Shown here one piece after another: positions 14,564 to 22,897 of a stretch of 48,686 nt of DNA. The DNA lies in NCBI GenBank assembly GCA_947632345.1, contig CANROW010000011.1:1-48686 (forward strand), given 5' to 3'. This DNA comes from an uncultured Bacilli bacterium. GTDB taxonomy: Bacteria; Bacillota_I; Bacilli_A; RF39; UBA660. The number at the start of each line of letters is the position of its first letter. The stretch's first letter is position 1. The position numbers and the translations under genes are program-made. The notes under the pieces were generated by a model that was not told the origin of the DNA, ran no database searches, and was given only the letters and a program-made list of their open reading frames with translations.

Positions 14564-14931
14564 AAGATTTAATGTTAAAGAAATGTCATAGTTGTGGGGC
14601 GATTGTCAAAGTAATCGACGATTGTCATTGCCAATGCAATTTTCAATGCTGTGGCGAAAAAATGATGGATGTTGTTGCTAATTCAGTTGATGCGGCCGTT
14701 GAAAAACACGTACCTAATTACGAGAGAGACGATGATAAATTAATTGTTAGAGTAAACCATGTCATGGAGGATGATCACTACATTGAATGGATTGGTCTAC
14801 TTACTGAAAATACTGAAGAATACCATTATTTTAAACCCGGTGAAGAAGCAACGATAACATTTAATGATGTTAAAAATGGTGTTTTGTATTCATATTGTAA
14901 TAAACACGGACTTTGGAAAAAAGAGTTATAA
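14560..14931 (+). CDS. Desulfoferrodoxin / superoxide reductase
   Basis: Reduces superoxide to hydrogen peroxide without making oxygen, typical of anaerobes. The N-terminal desulforedoxin module has C9-x2-C12 and adjacent C30-C31, with extra Cys at 22, 24 and 26. The neelaredoxin-type centre shows the expected ligands: His in EKHVPNYE, VNHVMEDDHYIEW and the C-terminal YCNKHGLWK, which carries the Cys and His. At 123 aa it is a two-iron (2Fe) type. The start overlaps era by four bases. The gene is an insertion relative to the Bacillus era-yqzL-recO order, suggesting gain by an anaerobic ancestor. Confidence 0.93.
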   Translation: MKDLMLKKCHSCGAIVKVIDDCHCQCNFQCCGEKMMDVVANSVDAAVEKHVPNYERDDDKLIVRVNHVMEDDHYIEWIGLLTENTEEYHYFKPGEEATITFNDVKNGVLYSYCNKHGLWKKEL

Positions 14932-14949
14932 AATAATTGAGTTTTAAGC

Positions 14950-14985
14950 GAAGTTGTCAACCAAAAGAGGCACTTCCTTTTTTTT
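14950..14985 (+). terminator. Probable terminator of the dgkA-era-desulfoferrodoxin unit
   Basis: GAAGT (14950-14954) pairs with ACTTC (14972-14976), with a small inner TC/GA extension, and is followed by eight T residues (14978-14985). The stem is short, so strength is uncertain. Confidence 0.55.
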
Positions 14986-15084
14986 AATAAAATATATATA
15001 ATAGAAGAGGAATTTGATAAAAAAGCATTAATAATATGAATAAATAATTATTTTTGTCATCAATATATAATAAAGGTGATTGAC

Positions 15085-15228
15085 ATGGATAATTATGAAT
15101 TAGTTTGGAAACTTTTTAAAGAGACAGGCGATATAAAATATTATTTAATGGCTAAAAAATTAGAAGGTGATGTCGATGCCTCAAATCAAAAAAATACAGG
15201 GGATAGTCATAGGCGAGACCAATTATAG
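15085..15228 (+). CDS. yqzL: YqzL-like small protein overlapping recO
   Basis: A 47-residue frame. The first about 28 residues, MDNYELVWKLFKETGDIKYY, have the Trp-Lys-x-Phe, Thr-Gly and Tyr-Leu pattern of the YqzL family, which is encoded directly upstream of recO in Bacillus. The ribosome site AAAGGTGATTG precedes ATG 15085. The frame runs through the recO ribosome site and overlaps the recO coding region by 53 bases in a different frame, so its tail is constrained by recO. Translational coupling to recO is likely. Function is unknown. Confidence 0.7.
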   Translation: MDNYELVWKLFKETGDIKYYLMAKKLEGDVDASNQKNTGDSHRRDQL

Positions 15229-15913
15229 TGAATCCAGCAAAATTTTAAATGTTTTGACTAGGGATTATGGCATTATCGGTGTCATGTCCAAAGGATGTCG
15301 GCGTGTTAAAAGCAGTTTGCGAACGGTTAGTACTAAATTGATCTATGGTGATTTTAACGTCTATTATAAAGAAAATGGTTTATCGACATTGATCAGTGTT
15401 GATGTCATAAAATATTTTAAAAATATTATGACCGACATAGTCAAGATAAGTTATGCGACTTACTTACTCGAATTGACTAGTCAAGTATATAAACAGAATG
15501 CCGATATTGGTATTTACGATTTATTGATTGCGGCTCTAAATAAAATTGAAGATAATTTCGATCCTTTAATCATTACTAATATCATTGAATTAAAGTATTT
15601 AGATTATTTGGGAATTGGTATTAATGTGGACGGATGTAATATTTGTGGCAATACTACTGATATTGTGACGCTCAGCAGTAAAAGTGGAGGTTTTGTCTGT
15701 CGCGATTGCTACACCAATGAAAAAATTGTTAGTGATAAAACGATCAAAGTAATGCGTATGTTCTATTATGTCGATATTGCTAAAATATCTAAGTTAGAAT
15801 TAGCTAATCAAACCGTTAAAGAGATTAGTGAATTCTTAGATGAATACTATGAATTGTATTCAGGATTATATTTAAAGAGTAAGAGCTTTTTAAATATGTT
15901 CAATAAAGAATAA
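15176..15913 (+). CDS. recO: DNA repair protein RecO
   Basis: Recombination mediator that helps load RecA on SSB-coated single-stranded DNA in the RecF pathway. It has the N-terminal OB-fold (KIQGIVIGETNYSESSKIL, then GIIGVMSKGCRRVKS), a helical middle and the four-Cys zinc finger CNICG...CRDC. Of GTG 15167, ATG 15170 and ATG 15176, the last is best spaced from AAGGTG (15164-15169), giving 245 aa. Its position after era and yqzL is the standard Bacilli layout. It ends at a bidirectional terminator shared with the arginase gene. Confidence 0.93.
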   Translation: MPQIKKIQGIVIGETNYSESSKILNVLTRDYGIIGVMSKGCRRVKSSLRTVSTKLIYGDFNVYYKENGLSTLISVDVIKYFKNIMTDIVKISYATYLLELTSQVYKQNADIGIYDLLIAALNKIEDNFDPLIITNIIELKYLDYLGIGINVDGCNICGNTTDIVTLSSKSGGFVCRDCYTNEKIVSDKTIKVMRMFYYVDIAKISKLELANQTVKEISEFLDEYYELYSGLYLKSKSFLNMFNKE

Positions 15914-15948
15914 AAAAAGTAATTAGGAAAAATTCTTAATTACTTTTT
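15914..15948. terminator. Bidirectional terminator between recO and the arginase gene
   Basis: AAAAAGTAATTA (15914-15925) pairs with TAATTACTTTTT (15937-15948), with A runs before and T runs after, so it can act on both strands. It includes the stop codon of the minus-strand gene. Confidence 0.88.
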
Positions 15949-16783
15949 CTAATATGTCTAAAGCTATTTTTTGGGTTTTATCATCAATATCACGTGATGG
16001 ATTATATTCAACTAAATCTAACGATTTGACGAGATCTTTATTTTTTATTATTTCGTCAGTTATTTTTTTGGCTTCAATAACTGATATACCTGAAATCGCT
16101 GGAACACTGACACCTGGTGCTAGTAAAGGATCGATGACATCTAAATCATAACTTATATGAACCCCGTTGGTTCCCTCGCTCGCTATTTTAAAAGCTTCTG
16201 CCATAACTCTTTCGGGACCTAATTTATGAATGTCGTCAGTAGTAAAGATTTTAATATTATCTTTGATGAGATTGGGCATTTCCCAGTCATCAATATCACG
16301 CCCACCAACAATGACCGTATTTTTATGATTATAAAAAGTGTCGTTATGAAATGTTGTCAGTTTGGAACAGAGCCCATTGATAGCCGCTAGTGGAAGACCA
16401 TGAAGATTCCCGGTAATCGTCGTTTCAAAAGTGTTGTAGTCGCCATGGGCATCAATCCATATTATTCCCAAATTTCCTTCATTTTTAAGGGAAGCTAAAG
16501 CTGAGGCAATCGCAATCGAGTGATCACCACCAATAGTGATGGGAAACTCTTTTTTTTGTTTGATGTCATCAACTAGGTCATATAATTTCTTGTTAAAGTC
16601 ATTTACTCCTAACAAATTCTTTTGCCGATTCTTAGGCTCGCGATCTTTAGGAATATCAAGTTTATCAACTTTATAAATAGCTATTTTACCAGCAAAAGGT
16701 CTGGTCAAAAGAGGAGGTCCTTCATTCGCTCCATCAATTTTAACACCTAAATCTTGATTGGCTTCAATTAGATCAATTTTCAT
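15923..16783 (-). CDS. Arginase/agmatinase family hydrolase, probably arginase
   Basis: A manganese ureohydrolase, most likely splitting arginine to ornithine and urea. Metal-binding motifs are all present: GGDHS, DAHGDYN (usually DAHADxN) and SYDLDVIDPLLAPG, with the following VPAISGIS matching arginases better than agmatinases. The start is ATG at 16783 with GGTGAT before it; the upstream ATG at 16795 is less well placed. Length is 286 aa. It is read divergently from murE and from its own promoter. The Ala-to-Gly change in the DAHxD motif and the lack of arginine genes nearby leave the substrate open. Confidence 0.85.
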   Translation of the reverse strand: MKIDLIEANQDLGVKIDGANEGPPLLTRPFAGKIAIYKVDKLDIPKDREPKNRQKNLLGVNDFNKKLYDLVDDIKQKKEFPITIGGDHSIAIASALASLKNEGNLGIIWIDAHGDYNTFETTITGNLHGLPLAAINGLCSKLTTFHNDTFYNHKNTVIVGGRDIDDWEMPNLIKDNIKIFTTDDIHKLGPERVMAEAFKIASEGTNGVHISYDLDVIDPLLAPGVSVPAISGISVIEAKKITDEIIKNKDLVKSLDLVEYNPSRDIDDKTQKIALDILEKVIKNFS

Positions 16784-16800
16784 AACTATCACCATTAATA

Positions 16801-16829
16801 ATTATAATGTAAATTTTTGTATAATTCAA
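16801..16829 (-). promoter_or_regulatory. Promoter of the arginase-family gene
   Basis: Read on the minus strand, TTGAAT (16829-16824) and a perfect TATAAT (16806-16801) are separated by 17 bases, 18 bases before the start codon. The divergent murE has its own TATAAT at 16861-16866. Confidence 0.75.
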
Positions 16830-16860
16830 CTTAAATACATTTTTTTTACATTACATAGTG

Positions 16861-16866
16861 TATAAT
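16861..16866 (+). promoter_or_regulatory. -10 element of murE
   Basis: Perfect TATAAT 21 bases before the murE ATG, with a GTGGAGGTG ribosome site between. No convincing -35 lies 17 bases upstream; a TTTACA at 16845-16850 is too close. Confidence 0.55.
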
Positions 16867-16887
16867 TAGATATAGTGGAGGTGTGTT

Positions 16888-18336
16888 ATGAAAAAGTTAA
16901 ATGAACTATATGATTGTGATTATGACGTTAAGATTATGGGCATAAAAATCAATTCGAAAGAAGTTAAACCAGGGGACATCTTCGTCTGTACCAAGGGAGT
17001 GACAGCTGATCGGCATGATTTCATTGATAATGCGATTGAAAATGGTGCTGCTGCTATAGTAGTCAGTCGTGATGTCGGTGAAAAGAATGTTCCTATTATA
17101 AAGGTTGATGATACCAATAGCGAGTTACCTGAATTATGTCGGCGTTTCTACGATTATCCCGAAAAAAAATTACATATGATATCGGTAGGTGGAACCGATG
17201 GTAAAACTTCAACAGCTACTATAATTCAAGCTTTATTAGGAAGTAAGAATTGTGGTTACATTGGTACTAACGGTAGAAGTTGTAGTAAATTTTCGCGTGA
17301 TACCAACAACACAACTCCAGATAGCGATAAGCTATATATGTATTTAGATGAATTTGTCGATGCTGGATGTCAATATGTTGTCATGGAAACTTCCAGTGAA
17401 GCCTTTTTTCGCAAGAGGTTAGATGGTATAACATATCAAACTGGGGTCATTACCAATATAACGAGTGAGCATTTAAATATTCACGGTACTTTTGAAAATT
17501 ATCTAGATTGTAAGTGTCAACAATTTCGCCAAATCGCTGAAGATGGTAGTGCGATTTTTAATAAAGATGATCAGTATTATGAAAAAGTCCGGGCTAATTC
17601 TAATGCTAAATATAATTTGACTTATGGTTGTTCAAAGGATAATGATCTATACATAAAAAATTATAAAATAAGCCCAACTAAGACAAATGTCACCTTTGTC
17701 TATCAAAATAAAGAATACAACTTTGATAGTCCTTTGCTAGGCGAATTCAATGTTTATAATCTAGCAGCTGGGCTTTTGACGGTTTTATCGATGGGCAAGA
17801 CGATCGAAGAAGTTTTACCAAATTTGCAAGATGTAAATGTATCTGGACGTCTTGATATGTTACCAAATATTGGTCAGAATTTTTATGTCATGGTCGATTA
17901 TGCACATACACCAAATGGTATCGCTAATCTTTTGAAATTCGTTCATACTCTCGATATAAATCGCAGTATTGTCGTCATCGGTCAAGCTGGTGAAAGAGAC
18001 TATTTAAAGCGACCAATCGTTGGAAAAACAGTCTGTGATAATGCTAGTTATGCCATCTTTTGTTATGAAGATCCAAGAAGTGAAGATCCAAAAGATATCA
18101 TTGATATGATGGTTAAAGATATTTCTGATAAAACGAAGTATGAAATCGTTGTTGATCGGAGCGAAGCTATCAAAAGGGCTATTGATATAGCTGAAGAAAA
18201 AGATATCGTTTTGATACTAGGAAAAGGTAATGAAACATATGAGAAATTAAAGAATGAAGTCATTTATTTTAATGATGAAGAAGAAGCTATGAAGCATTTA
18301 AAGAGTCGAATGGAACGAGAAAAAGTTTCTGTATAG
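16888..18336 (+). CDS. murE: UDP-N-acetylmuramoyl-tripeptide synthetase (MurE family ligase)
   Basis: Adds the third residue to the peptidoglycan stem peptide on UDP-MurNAc-dipeptide. The Mur ligase order is clear: an N-terminal UDP-binding domain (GIKINSKEVKPGDIFVC), the central ATPase with GGTDGKTST at 101-109, NNTTPDS and ETSSEAF, and the C-terminal domain with DYAHTPNG, AGERDYLKRP and DPRSEDP. The last motif, where DNPR indicates diaminopimelate specificity, reads EDPR, so the added amino acid is uncertain. Length 482 aa is normal. The surface protein gene follows after 13 bases, probably in the same transcript. Confidence 0.92.
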   Translation: MKKLNELYDCDYDVKIMGIKINSKEVKPGDIFVCTKGVTADRHDFIDNAIENGAAAIVVSRDVGEKNVPIIKVDDTNSELPELCRRFYDYPEKKLHMISVGGTDGKTSTATIIQALLGSKNCGYIGTNGRSCSKFSRDTNNTTPDSDKLYMYLDEFVDAGCQYVVMETSSEAFFRKRLDGITYQTGVITNITSEHLNIHGTFENYLDCKCQQFRQIAEDGSAIFNKDDQYYEKVRANSNAKYNLTYGCSKDNDLYIKNYKISPTKTNVTFVYQNKEYNFDSPLLGEFNVYNLAAGLLTVLSMGKTIEEVLPNLQDVNVSGRLDMLPNIGQNFYVMVDYAHTPNGIANLLKFVHTLDINRSIVVIGQAGERDYLKRPIVGKTVCDNASYAIFCYEDPRSEDPKDIIDMMVKDISDKTKYEIVVDRSEAIKRAIDIAEEKDIVLILGKGNETYEKLKNEVIYFNDEEEAMKHLKSRMEREKVSV

Positions 18337-18349
18337 GTAGGGAGTTAGT

Positions 18350-19687
18350 ATGAAAAATAAAAAGAAATGGTGGTTTTTAACACTAGCGGTTTTTCTTTTA
18401 ATTATTGTTCTTGTTGGGTGCTTATTTATTTTTAAAGAAGATGAAGAAGAGAAAACAAACGAAAAAGAGGAAACGTATACGATGTATGTCAAGATTAATC
18501 CTCTGGTCAAATTAGTTTTTAAAGAACAATACACGTTATGTAAAGACGAAAACAATGCGGATATAGTATGCGGGGGAATTGATACCGAAGTCATTGGTTA
18601 TGAACTACTCAATGATGATGCGAAAGATATCTATGATGATTTAAATTTCAAAGGAAAGACGATAGAAGAGGTTCTTCTCATATTATGTGATACCGCTAGA
18701 GATAACAAAGTTGGATTTAAAAGTTTAGAGATAACTAGCGATAGTAATGACTTGGATAGCGATAAATTATTTAAATACTTACAAGATAATTCTAGGTATG
18801 AAGATGAGGTTGAAATATATGTCAATTTCGAAGAATACATCGATGAAGATAAAATATTAGAAAATGAAGAAAAAACTGAAGAACAGACATATACTATAAA
18901 ATTTGATAGTGATGGTGGTAACGAAATAGAAAATCAGAAAATAAACGCCAATGACAAAATTAAAGAACCAACTAAACCTACTAAAGATGGTTATACATTT
19001 GTTGAGTGGCAATTGGATGGTAAAAAATATGATTTTAATGCACCAGTAACTAAAGATATGACTTTGAAAGCAGTTTGGGAAAAGCAAAAGACTGATGATT
19101 ATCCTAAACCAAGTACTAATAATAATACTGGTAAAGAAGAAAAGCCACAAGAAAATAAACCTAAAATTACTTCGACAATTTCGAAAATTAATTTAAACGA
19201 GAATATCATGATTGAAATATATTATCCGACAACGGCTTGCGGTTGGGACTTTTTCCCAACTAATTTGGAGAAAATTTTTCCTGAACACGTTCAATCGAAA
19301 CATTTATATATAGATGATGGTTCGTATGGTTTAGCAAGAAGTGCTTATGAGGCCAAAGAAGACCAAATCGAGTATGATACTACCAAAGAAAATAACGCTG
19401 TCAATGAATTAAAGGTGATAGCTAATAAGAAAATACCAGGAATAGCCAACTTCCGGTATAGTTTTAATTCTCATCGTTTCTCTTATGATTATGAAGTGAT
19501 TGGTATTGTTGATAGGGATACTTTTAAAGAATTAAATGATGCTTTAGATAAAAATAGTAATCAGATATATAACATCTTTAAGGATGCCTATGTTGTTTCA
19601 GGGCCTTGTGGTACTGGACCAGATAGTCCAACATTGCTAACTGAAGAGATATGTGAAAAATATAACCTTACTTGTGCTAGATGGTAG
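18350..19687 (+). CDS. Membrane-anchored or lipid-anchored surface protein with RsgI-like segment and Listeria-Bacteroides repeat
   Basis: A 445-aa exported protein. Residues about 7-30 form a hydrophobic anchor after KNKKKWW. LVGC inside it fits a lipobox (C24), but the hydrophobic stretch continues, so a plain membrane anchor is also possible. Residues about 43-165 (KINPLVKLVF, GYELLNDDAKDIYDDL, FKGKTIEEVLLIL) resemble the extracytosolic middle domain of RsgI-like anti-sigma factors. Residues about 180-246 form one InlB/Flg_new repeat (FDSDGGN...GYTFVEW...LKAVWE). The C-terminal about 170 residues hold five Cys and match nothing I know. It follows murE and ends at a strong terminator. Function unknown; wall or adhesion roles are inference. 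Confidence 0.8.
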   Translation: MKNKKKWWFLTLAVFLLIIVLVGCLFIFKEDEEEKTNEKEETYTMYVKINPLVKLVFKEQYTLCKDENNADIVCGGIDTEVIGYELLNDDAKDIYDDLNFKGKTIEEVLLILCDTARDNKVGFKSLEITSDSNDLDSDKLFKYLQDNSRYEDEVEIYVNFEEYIDEDKILENEEKTEEQTYTIKFDSDGGNEIENQKINANDKIKEPTKPTKDGYTFVEWQLDGKKYDFNAPVTKDMTLKAVWEKQKTDDYPKPSTNNNTGKEEKPQENKPKITSTISKINLNENIMIEIYYPTTACGWDFFPTNLEKIFPEHVQSKHLYIDDGSYGLARSAYEAKEDQIEYDTTKENNAVNELKVIANKKIPGIANFRYSFNSHRFSYDYEVIGIVDRDTFKELNDALDKNSNQIYNIFKDAYVVSGPCGTGPDSPTLLTEEICEKYNLTCARW

Positions 19688-19693
19688 TTAGAT

Positions 19694-19732
19694 AAACATC
19701 TGAAATCAATTTAGTTGACTTCAGATGTTTTT
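19694..19732 (+). terminator. Terminator after the surface protein gene
   Basis: AAACATCTGAA (19694-19704) pairs with TTCAGATGTTT (19720-19730). An inner TCAA/TTGA extension and a T-rich tail complete a long stem. Confidence 0.9.
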
Positions 19733-19768
19733 GTATTCTTAAGAGCTTTAATAATTAAAAGATTTTCC

Positions 19769-19797
19769 TTATCATTTAGAGACAATTTTGGTATAAT
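19769..19797 (+). promoter_or_regulatory. lepA promoter
   Basis: TTATCA (19769-19774), 17-base spacer, and TATAAT (19792-19797) preceded by TGG (extended -10). Confidence 0.75.
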
Positions 19798-19814
19798 AAG
19801 ACAAGGTGGTATTT

Positions 19815-21614
19815 ATGGAAATGTCGCATATCAGAAATTTCTCAATTATTGCACATATTGATCATGGTAAGAGTACTCTTGCTGATCGCATTTTAGAATT
19901 GACACATGCGGTTAGTGCACGCGAAGCTAAAGCCCAACTTTTAGACAGTATGGATTTAGAGCGCGAAAGAGGAATTACAATTAAGCTCAATACAGCTGCG
20001 TTACATTACACTTATAATGGTGAAGAATATAATTTGAATTTGATTGATACGCCTGGACATGTCGATTTCAGTTATGAAGTCAGTCGTAGTTTGGCAGCTT
20101 GTGAAGGAGCACTTTTGGTTGTTGATGCAGCTCAAGGAATTGAAGCTCAAACGCTAGCTAATCTCTATTTAGCTATGGAAAACGATTTGACGATTATTCC
20201 CGTCATTAATAAAATTGATTTACCAAATGCTGATATTCCAAAAGTTAAAAAGGAACTTCATGATTTGTTGGGGTTTAATGATGATGAAATCGTATTGACA
20301 AGTGCCAAAACAGGTGAAGGAGTAGAGCAGTTAATAAGAAAAATTGTCGAAGTTATTCCGTCACCAAAAGGTGATCGACACGACAAGTTACAAGCTTTAA
20401 TCTTTGATAGCGTGTTTGATAGCTATCGCGGGGTCATCATATCAGCTCGGATTGTCAATGGAACTCTCCGTGTTGGTGACACTATTAAATTAATGGAGAC
20501 CAATGCTCTTTTTGAAGTTGTTGAACTGATGGTCAATACGCCTAAAGAAGTCAAGAAACAAGAGCTATCCGCTGGTGAGGTTGGTTTCATTGCTGCTAGT
20601 ATCAAAAACATATCGGATATCAAAGTCGGAGATACTATAACGAATGCGCTTGATCCAGCAAGTGAGCGGTTACCTGGATATAAACCGATGAAATCAATGG
20701 TTTTTTGTGGACTCTTTCCCATTGAATCCAATCGTTTTGAGGATTTGCGCGATGCTTTAAATAAATTAAAATTGAATGATGCCTCACTTGTCTTTGAACC
20801 AGAGACATCTAATGCTTTAGGTTTTGGTTTCCGTTGTGGTTTCTTAGGCCTTTTGCATATGGACATCATCAAAGAACGCATAACACGGGAATTTAATATT
20901 GAAATAATTACGACCGCCCCATCAGTTGTCTACGAAGCGGTCTTAACGAATGGAACGATTGAACTCGTTGATGCACCTAACAAGATGCCAGAACAGACAA
21001 AGATAAAAGAAGTCCGCGAGCCATATATTAAAACTAGTATTTTCACTCCAAGTGAATATATCGGTCCAATTATGGAATTATGTCAAGACAAACGTGGTAA
21101 TTATATCAGTATGGAATACATTGATAGTACGCGTGTCAATATTCATTACGAATTGCCACTTTCAGAAATAGTTTATGATTTCTTTGATAAATTAAAATCT
21201 TATACCAAGGGGTATGCCTCTTTTGATTATGAATTAATTGGTTATCGCGCCAGCAATCTCGTCAAAATGGATATTCTTTTGAATGGTGATGTCATCGACG
21301 CTTTGAGTACGATTGTTCATAAAGATTTCAGTTACAATCGTGGCAAGAGTGTGGTTGAACATTTGAAAGACGCGATTCCTCGTCAGTTATTTGAAATCCC
21401 AATTCAAGCCGCTATCGGTAGCAAAATAATTGCGCGAAGCACGGTTAAAGCTTTGCGAAAAGATGTTTTAGCTAAATGTTATGGTGGTGATATCACCCGT
21501 AAAAGAAAACTTTTAGAGAAACAAAAAGAGGGAAAGAAAAAAATGAAACAAATAGGTAGCGTAGAATTACCACAGGAGGCCTTCATGAGCATTTTAGCCA
21601 TGGATGATGAGTAG
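19815..21614 (+). CDS. lepA: Elongation factor 4 (LepA)
   Basis: Ribosomal GTPase with EF-G-like domains that affects initiation and back-translocation under stress. The G domain has [26 protein letters not shown] and [12 protein letters not shown] domains II, III and V follow, then the LepA-specific C-terminal domain with its basic [16 protein letters not shown] stretch. ATG 19815 follows AAGGTGG; GTG 19806 overlaps that site and is rejected. Length is 599 aa, close to the Bacillus protein. A gene for a SpoIIID-like regulator starts nine bases after the stop, behind AGGAGG. Confidence 0.96.
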   Translation: MEMSHIRNFSIIAHIDHGKSTLADRILELTHAVSAREAKAQLLDSMDLERERGITIKLNTAALHYTYNGEEYNLNLIDTPGHVDFSYEVSRSLAACEGALLVVDAAQGIEAQTLANLYLAMENDLTIIPVINKIDLPNADIPKVKKELHDLLGFNDDEIVLTSAKTGEGVEQLIRKIVEVIPSPKGDRHDKLQALIFDSVFDSYRGVIISARIVNGTLRVGDTIKLMETNALFEVVELMVNTPKEVKKQELSAGEVGFIAASIKNISDIKVGDTITNALDPASERLPGYKPMKSMVFCGLFPIESNRFEDLRDALNKLKLNDASLVFEPETSNALGFGFRCGFLGLLHMDIIKERITREFNIEIITTAPSVVYEAVLTNGTIELVDAPNKMPEQTKIKEVREPYIKTSIFTPSEYIGPIMELCQDKRGNYISMEYIDSTRVNIHYELPLSEIVYDFFDKLKSYTKGYASFDYELIGYRASNLVKMDILLNGDVIDALSTIVHKDFSYNRGKSVVEHLKDAIPRQLFEIPIQAAIGSKIIARSTVKALRKDVLAKCYGGDITRKRKLLEKQKEGKKKMKQIGSVELPQEAFMSILAMDDE

Positions 21615-21623
21615 GAGGAAACA

Positions 21624-22073
21624 ATGGCAAAGAATTTAAAAAATGATGAAGAAAGAGAACAAAGAGTTCTTTTAGTAGGCTCATTATTTAATGAGACAGG
21701 GATGTCAACCCGCCAATTAGCAATTTATATAACTGATAATTATTTTCCAATCAGTAACTGTACTGTCAGCAACTATTTAAAAAGATATTGTAAGTTAAAA
21801 CCGGAAGAACTTGAAACAATCCAAGCTAAAATCGTGGGAAACACCCCTGATAGCTTGGATAAACAAGAAGTACGTGACCGCGTTGAAACCAATGTTAAAC
21901 TATTTGAACAAGGTTATACCATTGAGGAAATCGCTAAAGCTACAGATAAGAATTATTGGTCTGTTTATCTAGATATTACAAGAAGAGCTAAGACGCTTAA
22001 TCCTGAAAGATATGAAAACATCATCAAACCACAATTAAAAGCTAATAGTAATAATAATTTACAAAAGAAATAA
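21624..22073 (+). CDS. Putative transcription factor with two SpoIIID-like helix-turn-helix units
   Basis: A 149-aa basic protein. Residues about 27-56 (MSTRQLAIYI...CTVSNYLKRYCKL) and about 96-121 (GYTIEEIAKATDK...SVYLDITRRAKTL) each look like the helix-turn-helix of SpoIIID. Each is followed by a P-E-x-(x)-E/Y segment like SpoIIID's post-HTH helix. SpoIIID itself is about 90 aa with one such unit, so this appears to be a tandem or fused form. Sporulation control is suggested by similarity and by the sporulation genes elsewhere in the window. It shares the lepA transcript. DNA target unknown. Confidence 0.65.
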   Translation: MAKNLKNDEEREQRVLLVGSLFNETGMSTRQLAIYITDNYFPISNCTVSNYLKRYCKLKPEELETIQAKIVGNTPDSLDKQEVRDRVETNVKLFEQGYTIEEIAKATDKNYWSVYLDITRRAKTLNPERYENIIKPQLKANSNNNLQKK

Positions 22074-22123
22074 ATAGAATTAAAAAGATGAGAGATGAGT
22101 TAGCTTATAAGGAAAACTTCTAA

Positions 22124-22151
22124 TTTACCTTTTATAAAAATAGTGTATAAT
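22124..22151 (+). promoter_or_regulatory. Promoter for the 22219 gene
   Basis: TTTACC (22124-22129) and TATAAT (22146-22151) with a 16-base spacer. The start site would lie near 22158, leaving a leader of about 60 bases. Confidence 0.6.
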
Positions 22152-22218
22152 GAAAGTATGAAGATACATAATATTGACTTATACTTTGAAACACTAAAAA
22201 AGAAAGGAGAACTTTTCG

Positions 22219-22896
22219 ATGCGCAATTATCCCAAAATCATAAAAGAATTAAAACTTGGCCCTAATTTTAATAAGATTGCTGATGAAATGAATCGCAATG
22301 GCTTTGTCTTAAAATATCGAATTAATCAAGAGGAAGATTATGTCAGTTATGATCAATCCAATGGCGATATTGGTATTGTTTTACCAAATGTGGAACATAA
22401 TGCTCATATCTACCTACCACAAAGACAAAAGAAACAACTAGAGGATTTAAACATTGCCTTAGAACCCGTCATAAAAGAAAAACACAAAATAACTAACCTT
22501 AAAATTGCCGGTAGTGTGGCTTGCTTTTTATCATCAACCTTTCTTTTAAAGAGATTATTGGCTAATTTAGTTGCCTTTGGGTCTGGATTTTGTGGCGGTT
22601 TGGCTTTCTTTGATAAAGTGAATGTCAATCAATTAAATGAATTATTAGAAATGGATACTTGGTTTTTAGATAATGCCAATACGGTTAGTCAAGAATTATC
22701 TTCAAATGAAAAACTTTATAAAAGATTGCATAGAGAGTCAAAAGATCTCTTAATGGCTGATGGCTCTATCAGTCTCAATAACATCGAAGATTTTCCGAAG
22801 AATGATTTAAAAAGAATTAGAAATGTCATTTCTAAAAATGAAAAAAAGAAAATTAAAAAAAGAAATAAAAATTTAAAGAAAATGAGGGGTATGTAA
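22219..22896 (+). CDS. Uncharacterised two-helix membrane protein, paralogue of the 37964 product
   Basis: A 225-aa protein with a hydrophilic N-terminal half, two adjacent hydrophobic segments at about 94-110 and 113-130 (a hairpin in the membrane), a hydrophilic domain and a very basic tail (EKKKIKKRNKNLKK). Similarity to the protein at 37964-38641 includes an MD-x-W motif just after the helices and a shared DG...LNNI...LK-x-I segment before the basic tail. ATG 22219 has AAAGGAG nine bases upstream. hemW begins one base past its stop. I do not recognise the family; both termini probably face the cytosol. Confidence 0.75.
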   Translation: MRNYPKIIKELKLGPNFNKIADEMNRNGFVLKYRINQEEDYVSYDQSNGDIGIVLPNVEHNAHIYLPQRQKKQLEDLNIALEPVIKEKHKITNLKIAGSVACFLSSTFLLKRLLANLVAFGSGFCGGLAFFDKVNVNQLNELLEMDTWFLDNANTVSQELSSNEKLYKRLHRESKDLLMADGSISLNNIEDFPKNDLKRIRNVISKNEKKKIKKRNKNLKKMRGM

Positions 22897-22897
22897 T

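Noticed and set aside
20423-20881. 152-residue open frame on the minus strand inside lepA
   Set aside because: It is the antisense shadow of a fully conserved lepA, with no ribosome site and low-complexity, Ser-rich translation.
22158-22265. 35-codon frame starting almost at the predicted transcription start of the 22219 gene
   Set aside because: It lacks a ribosome site, overlaps the start of the better supported 22219 gene and resembles no known protein; a leaderless peptide cannot be excluded.
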